From Lachnospiraceae bacterium (GTDB lineage: Bacteria; Bacillota; Clostridia; Lachnospirales; Lachnospiraceae), in the NCBI GenBank assembly GCA_024403335.1, contig JAKSSA010000012.1, forward strand, positions 1 to 44,461: 44,461 nucleotides of DNA, read 5' to 3'. The notes beneath the pieces are model-generated. The model searched no databases and was not told the origin of the DNA. It saw only the letters and a list, made by a program, of their open reading frames with translations. The position numbers and the translations under genes are program-made. Positions 8,563-15,065 of this stretch are shown in pieces; position 1 is the first letter of the stretch; the number at the start of each line of letters is the position of its first letter.

Positions 8563-9020
8563 AAGAGATATTAAAGCGCATGTGTATAAGCTTCGCAATT
8601 TCATCCTTTGCGGGGCTTTTGGTTAATTTGTTGATTGATTTTTTTGTAAATGCAGCAGGTGCAGTTGAGGGCTTTGTTTCCATACCACCTGAATTTCTTG
8701 CAAAATTTACGACTCCTGTAATGGCGGCATATGCGAATGTATTACTGTATGGGGTAATTGGCGCTTCATTTGCAACCATGACCTTTGTATTTGAGATTAA
8801 CAGGCTTGGCTTTTTGCTTCAGTATTTATTGTATTTTTGCTTAACGGGTATTATTTTGGCATTTGTTACCTTACATTTATGGGAACTGCACAGGTATCCG
8901 GTTCCTTTAATCTGTACTCTTTCAGGCTATGCTATGTCATTTTTAATAATGGGAATAGTTCAGTACAGAATGGTAAAGCAGGATATTGATAAAATAAATG
9001 AGCTTATAGTCAGGGAATGA
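8559..9020 (+). CDS. DUF3021 family membrane protein, partner of the LytTR regulator
   Basis: A 153-residue protein with four predicted membrane helices (about 8-25, 45-70, 80-105 and 112-135) and short loops, matching the DUF3021 family that is usually encoded next to LytTR regulators. It overlaps that gene by 4 bp. By analogy with other LytTR regulatory systems it may hold the regulator inactive at the membrane; this is inference, since I see no catalytic residue. No terminator follows before the convergent Rrf2 gene. Confidence 0.82.
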   Translation: MKEILKRMCISFAISSFAGLLVNLLIDFFVNAAGAVEGFVSIPPEFLAKFTTPVMAAYANVLLYGVIGASFATMTFVFEINRLGFLLQYLLYFCLTGIILAFVTLHLWELHRYPVPLICTLSGYAMSFLIMGIVQYRMVKQDIDKINELIVRE

Positions 9021-9100
9021 AGCTTGAAACACATACTGTCTTTTGTGGAATTACACACTATATATTATTGAACATATATGTATTATGGAACATATACAAT

Positions 9101-9146
9101 ATGTTACATGTTATATGTTATATGTTATATGTTATATGTTATATGT
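9101..9146. repeat. heptanucleotide tandem repeat (ATGTTAT)
   Basis: Six and a half copies of a 7-bp unit lie between the DUF3021 gene and the 3' end of the rrf2-like gene. The first copy has one mismatch and the last is partial. The array contains the last codons and the TAA stop (9132-9134) of the minus-strand regulator. Confidence 0.9.
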
Positions 9147-9563
9147 GAAATCAGTTACTTGTCTTGAGATAATATCCTCTAAAGTAATACTGTCAAAATA
9201 TTTTATAACAACATCATAAAGTCCCTGATAAATGGGCAAGGTGAGGCATTCTGCGCATTTTTCGCAAAGATTAGGGTTGTTGTCCATACAGCTTACAGGC
9301 GTAAGGCTGCCTTCGGCACTTTCAAGAATGTCTCTAACTGTTATCTGGGAAGGCGCCTTGCCAAGCTTATAACCACCCATATGCCCTTTATTTGCAATAA
9401 GCAGGTTACTCCTGTTAAGGAACGGAATTATTTGTTCCAAATATTTTTTTGATATATTCTGTCTTTCTGAAATGTCTTTTAGCGTAACATAACCTGTGTT
9501 GTAATGTTGAGCAAGATCTATCATCATTCTTAAAGAATATCTGCCGCGTGTTGATATTTTCAT
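9132..9563 (-). CDS. Rrf2-family transcriptional regulator (CymR/IscR-like)
   Basis: A 143-residue Rrf2 winged-helix protein (KISTRGRYSLRMMIDLAQH; ISERQNISKKYLEQIIPFLN recognition region). It is divergent from cysK with metY further on, so a role as the local sulfur-assimilation repressor (like CymR) is the best inference. Unlike Bacillus CymR, it carries a cysteine cluster, C92, C100, C103 and C106, in the region where IscR binds an Fe-S cluster, so it may sense Fe-S or redox state. GGAGGA (9571-9576, minus strand) selects ATG at 9563; the TTG at 9578 overlaps that site. Its last codons lie in a 7-bp repeat array. Confidence 0.9.
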   Translation of the reverse strand: MKISTRGRYSLRMMIDLAQHYNTGYVTLKDISERQNISKKYLEQIIPFLNRSNLLIANKGHMGGYKLGKAPSQITVRDILESAEGSLTPVSCMDNNPNLCEKCAECLTLPIYQGLYDVVIKYFDSITLEDIISRQVTDFTYNI

Positions 9564-9604
9564 ATTCAATTCCTCCAATTTCAGGCATTTTCTTCCATAA
9601 CCCT

Positions 9605-9633
9605 ATTATACTATAGAAATAGTAGGTTTTCAA
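9605..9633 (-). promoter_or_regulatory. promoter of the Rrf2 regulator
   Basis: On the minus strand, -35 TTGAAA (9633-9628) and -10 TATAAT (9610-9605) are 17 bp apart. The spacer is occupied by operator copy 1, so binding there would block this promoter: autoregulation. Confidence 0.75.
9610..9629 (+). promoter_or_regulatory. candidate Rrf2 operator, copy 1
   Basis: Contains ACTAT-AGAA-ATAGT followed by AGGTTT. The core AAATAGTAGGT is shared exactly with copy 2 at 9690-9709. It lies inside the core promoter of the regulator gene and upstream of the cysK -35. Confidence 0.6.
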
Positions 9634-9644
9634 TAAAAAAAGTG

Positions 9645-9673
9645 TTGACAAGTTATTTTGACAGTATTATAAT
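9645..9673 (+). promoter_or_regulatory. cysK promoter, perfect sigma-A consensus
   Basis: TTGACA (9645-9650), 17-bp spacer, TATAAT (9668-9673). Transcription should start near 9680, just upstream of operator copy 2. Confidence 0.85.
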
Positions 9674-9689
9674 GCAATCAACATACAAA

Positions 9690-9709
9690 ACCTATATAAA
9701 TAGTAGGTA
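9690..9709 (+). promoter_or_regulatory. candidate Rrf2 operator, copy 2
   Basis: ACCTATATAAATAGTAGGTA has inverted ends ACCTA/TAGGT and an inner CTAT-ATAA-ATAG. It repeats the AAATAGTAGGT core of copy 1. It lies 10-30 bp after the predicted cysK start site, a classical repressor roadblock position. Confidence 0.65.
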
Positions 9710-9753
9710 ATGAAAAGTAAAGAGTAAATACATATCGAAAGTGAGGAATTGTT

Positions 9754-10695
9754 ATGGCAGACATTAAAAAGAGTTCATTAGAGTTAGTAGGAAATACACC
9801 ATTACTTGAGGCTTCAAGATACTCAAAGCATGCTAAAGCTGAGAATGCTACAATCTTAACAAAACTTGAATATCTTAATCCTGCAGGTTCAGTAAAAGAC
9901 AGAATTGCACTTGCAATGATAGAGGACGCAGAGAAGAGCGGAAAGCTTAAAGCCGGAGCAACAATCATTGAGCCCACAAGCGGAAATACAGGAATAGGAC
10001 TTGCAGCGATAGCAACTGCAAAGGGATACAAAGCAATTCTTACACTTCCTGATACAATGTCAGTTGAAAGAAGAAACCTTTTAAAGGCATATGGTGCAAA
10101 ACTTGTTCTCACAGAAGGTGCAAAGGGCATGAAGGGTGCAATTGCCAAAGCTGAGGAATTAAATAAAGAAATTGAAGGCTCTGTTATTCTTGGTCAGTTT
10201 GTAAATCCTGCCAATCCTAAAGTACACAGAGAAACTACAGGTCCTGAAATCTGGAAGCAGACAGATGGTAAAGTTGATATCTTTGTTGCTGGTGTTGGTA
10301 CAGGTGGTACTGTTACAGGTGTTGGTGAATATTTAAAATCACAGAACCCTAATGTAAAGGTTGTAGCAGTTGAGCCTGCTGGAAGCCCTGTACTTACAAA
10401 GGGAACACCTGGTGCACACAAGATTCAGGGTATTGGTGCAGGTTTTGTTCCTGCAACACTTAATACTAATATTTACGATGAAGTTATTACAATTGAAAAT
10501 GAAGATGCATTTGCAGAAGGAAGAGCATTTGCATTAACAGAAGGTATTCTTGTTGGTATTTCATCGGGTGCAGCATTAAAAGCAGCAAGTATTCTTGCCA
10601 AGAGACCTGAAAATGCCGGAAAAGTAATAGTTGCCTTGCTTCCTGATTCAGGTGACAGATACTTATCTACAGCTCTTTTTAATACTCAGGAATAA
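9754..10695 (+). CDS. cysK: cysteine synthase A (O-acetylserine sulfhydrylase)
   Basis: PLP enzyme that converts O-acetylserine and sulfide to cysteine. The 313-residue length is standard. K48 in AGSVKDR is the Schiff-base lysine, TSGNTG (75-80) is the substrate loop, GVGTGGT (180-186) binds the cofactor phosphate, and GISSGAA (~264-270) lies near the pyridine ring. GAGGAA precedes ATG 9754. Transcribed from the consensus promoter at 9645-9673 and probably repressed by the divergent Rrf2 protein through two operator copies. The metY gene follows in the same direction after 200 bp without a clear terminator. Confidence 0.96.
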   Translation: MADIKKSSLELVGNTPLLEASRYSKHAKAENATILTKLEYLNPAGSVKDRIALAMIEDAEKSGKLKAGATIIEPTSGNTGIGLAAIATAKGYKAILTLPDTMSVERRNLLKAYGAKLVLTEGAKGMKGAIAKAEELNKEIEGSVILGQFVNPANPKVHRETTGPEIWKQTDGKVDIFVAGVGTGGTVTGVGEYLKSQNPNVKVVAVEPAGSPVLTKGTPGAHKIQGIGAGFVPATLNTNIYDEVITIENEDAFAEGRAFALTEGILVGISSGAALKAASILAKRPENAGKVIVALLPDSGDRYLSTALFNTQE

Positions 10696-10897
10696 AAAGA
10701 GAGTATAAAATTTGCGTAAGAAAAGTGAAACGACTTAAGAGATACTAACAGTGAAATATCTTAAAAGCTGTCAAAAACAAAATAACTTAAGAGTTGTTAG
10801 AGAAGACATTAGTTAATGAAGGCAAGTAAAGTGTTTGAGACAGTAAAATAAGTTGAAGAAATAAAGAATAAGATAATGATAAACGGAGGATAAAAAC

Positions 10898-12178
10898 ATG
10901 GGAAATTACAAATTTGAAACATTACAGTTACACGTAGGACAGGAACAGCCGGATCCGGCAACCGATTCAAGAGCAGTACCTATCTATCAGACCACTTCAT
11001 ATGTTTTCAGAAATTCACAGCATGCAGCTGACAGATTTGGGCTTGCAGATGCAGGTAATATTTATGGAAGACTTACTAACTCAACCCAGGAAGTATTTGA
11101 GAAAAGAATTGCTGCATTAGAGGGAGGCTCAGCGGCTTTGGCAGTAGCAAGCGGTGCAGCAGCAATTACTTATACAATAGAGGCTTTGGCAGCAAATGGT
11201 GGACATATTGTTGCACAAAAGACTATCTATGGCGGAAGCTATAATCTTCTCGCACACACACTTCCTCAGTATGGAGTAACAGCAACCTTTGTAGATGCTC
11301 ATAATCTTGAAGAGGTTAAAGCTGCAATTCAGGATGATACAAGAGCTATTTACCTTGAAACACTTGGAAATCCCAACTCTGATATTCCTGATATTGATGC
11401 AATTGCTGAAATTGCACATGAGCATGGACTTCCTGTTGTTGTAGATAATACTTTTGGCACTCCTTATCTTTTCAGACCTTTTGAACATGGCGCAGATATT
11501 GTTGTTCATTCTGCAACAAAGTTTATTGGAGGACATGGCACAACACTTGGCGGTATCATTGTTGAATCAGGTAAGTTTAACTGGAAGGCAAGTGGAAAGT
11601 ATAAAAATATTGCTGATCCTAACCCGAGCTATCATGGCGTAAGTTTTTATGATGCTGTTGGTCCTGCTGCTTTTGTAACCTTCATCAGAGCGATTCTCCT
11701 CCGTGATACAGGTGCATCTATTTCACCTTTTAATGCTTTCCTTCTTCTTCAGGGAACAGAAACCTTGTCATTACGCCTTGACAGACATGCAGAAAATACA
11801 AAGAAGGTTGTTGAATTCCTCAAGAATCATCCTAAGGTTGCAAAAGTTAATCATCCTTCCTTGGAAGATCACCCGGATCATGAACTTTATAAGAAGTATT
11901 TCCCTAATGGCGGAGCAAGTATTTTTACCTTTGATATCTTAGGAGGAAAAGAAGAAGCTTGGAAATTTATTGATAATCTTGAAATTTTCTCACTCCTTGC
12001 AAATGTTGCTGATGTAAAGAGCCTTGTTATTCATCCTGCAAGCACTACACATTCACAGCTTACAGATGAGGAACTTGCTGATCAGGGAATTAAACAAAGC
12101 ACAATCAGACTTTCAATTGGCACAGAACATATTGATGACATAATTGCAGACCTTGAAAAAGGCTTTGCTGCAATATGA
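10898..12178 (+). CDS. metY: O-acetylhomoserine sulfhydrylase (MetY-type)
   Basis: A 426-residue Cys/Met-metabolism PLP enzyme that makes homocysteine from O-acetylhomoserine and sulfide. Its length and the N-terminal FETLQLHVGQEQPDPATDSR are typical of O-acetylhomoserine aminocarboxypropyltransferase rather than the shorter MetB/MetC. Visible are YGRLTNST (~56-63), the cofactor-binding VVDNTFGTPY (~180-190) and Schiff-base lysine K208 in SATKFIGGHGTT. GGAGGA at 10885-10890 fits ATG 10898. Together with cysK it forms a sulfide assimilation block; the 200-bp gap contains three degenerate CTTAAGAG-like segments but no convincing terminator. A strong double-stem terminator follows. Confidence 0.94.
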   Translation: MGNYKFETLQLHVGQEQPDPATDSRAVPIYQTTSYVFRNSQHAADRFGLADAGNIYGRLTNSTQEVFEKRIAALEGGSAALAVASGAAAITYTIEALAANGGHIVAQKTIYGGSYNLLAHTLPQYGVTATFVDAHNLEEVKAAIQDDTRAIYLETLGNPNSDIPDIDAIAEIAHEHGLPVVVDNTFGTPYLFRPFEHGADIVVHSATKFIGGHGTTLGGIIVESGKFNWKASGKYKNIADPNPSYHGVSFYDAVGPAAFVTFIRAILLRDTGASISPFNAFLLLQGTETLSLRLDRHAENTKKVVEFLKNHPKVAKVNHPSLEDHPDHELYKKYFPNGGASIFTFDILGGKEEAWKFIDNLEIFSLLANVADVKSLVIHPASTTHSQLTDEELADQGIKQSTIRLSIGTEHIDDIIADLEKGFAAI

Positions 12179-12214
12179 TTACATCCCTTTTTTATCCTTC
12201 GTTACGGGGGCTAT

Positions 12215-12280
12215 AAAAAACTCCCCTAAAAATGCAGCTATGGGCGCGAACCCATGGCTGTTTTTTATGGAGTTTTTTTT
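12215..12280 (+). terminator. double-stem rho-independent terminator after metY
   Basis: An inner stem of 10 bp (12235-12244 with 12251-12260, one G-U) is followed by T6. It is enclosed by an outer perfect 10-bp stem (12215-12224 with 12269-12278) also followed by T-residues. Confidence 0.9.
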
Positions 12281-12391
12281 ACAGCCCATTTTAGTTTTAT
12301 TATTTTAAAAAATTTATTCAAAAAAAGCTTGAGTTAAAGTCAACTTTAAGTTGTAGAATGATTTTGCTAAGAAAAAAGGAGGCAAAATAAC

Positions 12392-12658
12392 GGACAATTT
12401 TCAGTTCTTAATCCTGCACTTACAGAAACACTTCCTGCTTATCAGACAGCATGTGGTGTTACTGATATCATTGCTCATCTCTATGAAAGATATTTAACCA
12501 ATACAAAGAATTTTGAAGAACTTGGTGCTTGCGAGAAAGATATTGAAAAATTGGCTTATACCTGCTGCTTCGGTGACGGAAACGGATCAGGTAAGGTATA
12601 TGGTTTCACAACACTTGAACAAAGTGATGTTGAAGCTGTTTACAGATTAATGCTTTAA
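12392..12658 (+). pseudogene. relic of an iron-dependent alcohol (butanol) dehydrogenase, internally deleted
   Basis: An 88-codon open stretch ending at TAA 12656-12658 has no usable start codon; a stop lies a few codons upstream. The first ~36 codons read FSVLNPALTETLPAY, QTACGVTDIIAH and YERYL, matching the central part of iron-containing butanol dehydrogenases (family pattern VLNPELTYTLP-QTASG). The rest (NFEELGACEKDIEKLA, GFTTLEQSDVEAVYRLML) matches the C-terminus of that family. Roughly 150 residues between the two parts and all of the N-terminal Rossmann part are missing, against a full length near 390. A GGAGG (12379-12383) survives upstream. Family assignment is from memory of the motifs. 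Confidence 0.8.
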
Positions 12659-12751
12659 TTGATTGAATGAACCGAAAAGGGCGTTATTTAACGCTTGCGA
12701 CGTGGGAATTTCATGGAGTAAGATAATAAGGGTAAAAAAGGTGAAACGGCG

Positions 12752-12791
12752 AAAGTCATCAAAGAATTTATTAATTCAATGATGACTTTTT
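12752..12791 (+). terminator. rho-independent terminator after the dehydrogenase relic
   Basis: A 10-bp perfect stem (AAAGTCATCA / TGATGACTTT) with an 18-nt loop that contains its own GAATT/AATTC, followed by T-rich sequence. It may be the original terminator of the decayed gene. Confidence 0.8.
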
Positions 12792-13024
12792 CGTTTTTTG
12801 CTTTTTATACAATTTTTATTACTACTCCTTTATACTTCTGGAATATAGTATATACATTATTACGAGGTTTTGTCGAGAAAAAGATAATTGAAAATGTTTT
12901 AATAAATATCGTTTATCTGTTTATAAGTGCAGGAAAATTAATAGTTTACAAATAATTGGTTGAAATAAATTAATTATTAAGTTATATTTGTCTTACCGAT
13001 TTTTAGTAAGGAGATATTTGGAGT
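12792..13024 (+). other. intergenic leader upstream of the DUF3737 gene
   Basis: About 230 bp of A/T-rich DNA with no gene. It should contain the promoter for the DUF3737-patB pair, but several weak TATAAT-like and TTGAAA-like hexamers compete and I cannot choose one. AAGGAG at 13010-13015 precedes the start codon. Confidence 0.5.
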
Positions 13025-13900
13025 ATGGAAATCATTAATCAGAAGAGCTTTTCGGGTGAAAGAGCTTTATATGGAGCAAAGAATCTTCGTGTTGAGGATT
13101 CTGTTTTTGAGAATGGAGAATCACCTTTTAAGGAAGCTTCCAATATTGAATTAGACAACTGCCTTTTCAGATGGAAATATCCTTTCTGGTATTGCAATGA
13201 TGTGAAGGTAACTAACTGTACCTGGTTTGACATGGCAAGAGCAGGTGTATGGTACACAAAGAACATGTCAGTAAACAATGCGCAGATTCAGGCACCTAAG
13301 AATTTCAGACGCTGCGAAAAACTTTCTTTGGAAAATGTAACAATGACAAATGCAGCAGAGACACTTTGGAGCTGCAAGGGTGTTAAGCTTAAAAATGTTT
13401 CAGCAAAGGGCGATTATTTCGCAATGAATTCGTCAGATATGGAAATTGATAATTTCTATCTTGATGGCAACTACTCCTTTGACGGCTGCAAAAATCTTAC
13501 AGTTCGTAATTCAAGACTTACGACAAAGGACGCTTTCTGGAATTCAGAAAATGTTACAGTAATTGATTCTACAATCATGGGTGAATATCTTGGCTGGAAC
13601 TCAAAGAATCTTACTTTAATTAACTGTACAATCGAGAGTCTTCAGGGCATGTGCTATATTGAGAACCTTGTAATGAAAAACTGCAAATTAATCAATACTA
13701 CCTTGGCATTTGAAAACTGCACAATGGATGCACAGATTGTTAATAAGATTGACAGCGTATTTAATCCGATTTCAGGAACCATTGAAGCTGCAGAAATTGA
13801 TGAACTGATTGTTGAAAAGGATTTGGTTGATGAGACCAAAACAAAGATTGTTTGTGCAAAGATTAACAAGAGAAGTGATAAACCTGAGTGGAAGGCATGA
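13025..13900 (+). CDS. DUF3737 family right-handed beta-helix protein
   Basis: A 291-residue protein made of repeated turns of about 20 residues with the pattern C-x-N/D-V-x-V-x-N/D-S/C (for example NLRVEDSVFENGES, NIELDNCLFRWKYP, NVTVIDSTIMGEYLGW, NLTLINCTIESLQG). This is the hallmark of a parallel beta-helix and matches the DUF3737 family. The function is not known. It has no signal peptide, so it is probably cytoplasmic. One base separates it from patB, and this pairing with a PatB/MalY-type lyase is a neighbourhood I associate with the family. SD sequences are AAGGAG at 13010-13015 and TTGGAG nearer the ATG. Confidence 0.85.
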   Translation: MEIINQKSFSGERALYGAKNLRVEDSVFENGESPFKEASNIELDNCLFRWKYPFWYCNDVKVTNCTWFDMARAGVWYTKNMSVNNAQIQAPKNFRRCEKLSLENVTMTNAAETLWSCKGVKLKNVSAKGDYFAMNSSDMEIDNFYLDGNYSFDGCKNLTVRNSRLTTKDAFWNSENVTVIDSTIMGEYLGWNSKNLTLINCTIESLQGMCYIENLVMKNCKLINTTLAFENCTMDAQIVNKIDSVFNPISGTIEAAEIDELIVEKDLVDETKTKIVCAKINKRSDKPEWKA

Positions 13901-13901
13901 T

Positions 13902-15065
13902 ATGAAATACGATTTTGATAATGTACCTGACAGAAGAAATACAGGCTCTCTTAAATGGGATGTTTTGGAAAATGAACTTTCTATGTGGGTTGCTGATATG
14001 GATTTTCCCACTGCACCTGAAATTCGTGAAGCTTTTATAAAAAGAGTTGAGCATGGTGTTTTCGGATATTCAATTATTCCGGATGAGTGGAATGAGGCAT
14101 ATGCGTCCTGGTGGAAGAGAAGGCATAATCTTGAAATTGAAAAGGACTGGCTGATTTTCTGCATAGGTGTTATTCCTGCAATTTCAAGTATGGTAAGAAA
14201 ACTGACTACACCAAATGAGAATGTGGTTATATTAACACCTGTTTACAATATTTTCTTTAACAGTATTGTGAATAACGGCTGCCGCGTTTTAGAGTGCCCT
14301 CTTCTTTATGAAAATGGGGAATATGAAGTTGATTTTACACTTCTTGAAACCCATCTTTCAAATCCCCAGACCTCTTTATTGATTTGGTGCAATCCTCATA
14401 ACCCGGTCAGTAAAATCTGGGATAAGGAAACCATGGCAAGAGTTGGTGAAATGTGCAAAAAGTACGGTGTAACTGTAATTTCTGATGAAATACATTGTGA
14501 TATTGTAAGACCTGGTCTTGGATATATTCCGTTTGCAAGCGTAAATGAAACTTGCAAGGAGATAAGTGTTACCTGCATTGCTCCGACTAAGTGCTTTAAT
14601 ATAGCAGGCTTACAGACTGCAGCCGTATTCGCAGCTAATCCGTTTTTAAGACACAAGGTTTGGAGAGCACTTAATACTGACGAAGTTGCTGAGCCTAATG
14701 CATTTGCCATTCTTGCTGCCACTACTGCTTTTGAAAAGGGTGAGGCATGGCTTAATGAAATGTGCGAATATGTCTTTAAGAACAGGGATTTTGTCGAAGA
14801 GTATATTAAGACAAACATACCAAAGCTTCATGTTGTAAAAGGCGATGCAACCTATCTTTTGTGGGTTGACATAAGTGAAGTTTTTAAGGATGGAATAGAA
14901 GCTTCTGCATATATAAGAAGCAAAACCGGACTTTTCATTACTGAAGGTAATGAATATGGAAAGTCAGGCGAGAAGTTTGTAAGAATTAATGTGGCATGTC
15001 CTTTAAGCGTTGTAAAAGATGGCATGGAAAGACTAAAAAACGCTGTAGAAACAGCGCTTAATTAG
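13902..15065 (+). CDS. patB: PatB/MalY-type PLP C-S lyase (cystathionine beta-lyase-like aminotransferase)
   Basis: A 387-residue fold-type I PLP enzyme of the MalY/PatB group, which cleaves C-S bonds of cystathionine or cysteine conjugates. Motifs: YDFDNVPDRR at the N-terminus, SMWVADMDFP (~27-36), HNPVSKIW (~166-173), SDEIHCD (194-200) and Schiff-base lysine K230 in APTKCFN. The frame is open upstream inside the DUF3737 gene, but ATG 13902 right after that stop, preceded by GTGGAAGG, starts the conserved MKYDFD sequence. The last 8 bp overlap the 3' end of the convergent ABC-F gene, and there is no terminator between the two. Confidence 0.9.
   Translation: MKYDFDNVPDRRNTGSLKWDVLENELSMWVADMDFPTAPEIREAFIKRVEHGVFGYSIIPDEWNEAYASWWKRRHNLEIEKDWLIFCIGVIPAISSMVRKLTTPNENVVILTPVYNIFFNSIVNNGCRVLECPLLYENGEYEVDFTLLETHLSNPQTSLLIWCNPHNPVSKIWDKETMARVGEMCKKYGVTVISDEIHCDIVRPGLGYIPFASVNETCKEISVTCIAPTKCFNIAGLQTAAVFAANPFLRHKVWRALNTDEVAEPNAFAILAATTAFEKGEAWLNEMCEYVFKNRDFVEEYIKTNIPKLHVVKGDATYLLWVDISEVFKDGIEASAYIRSKTGLFITEGNEYGKSGEKFVRINVACPLSVVKDGMERLKNAVETALN

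Noticed and set aside
10696..10897. Terminator or attenuator between cysK and metY
   Set aside because: Three CTTAAGAG-like segments could pair only weakly and no T-run follows; nothing beyond possible read-through can be claimed.
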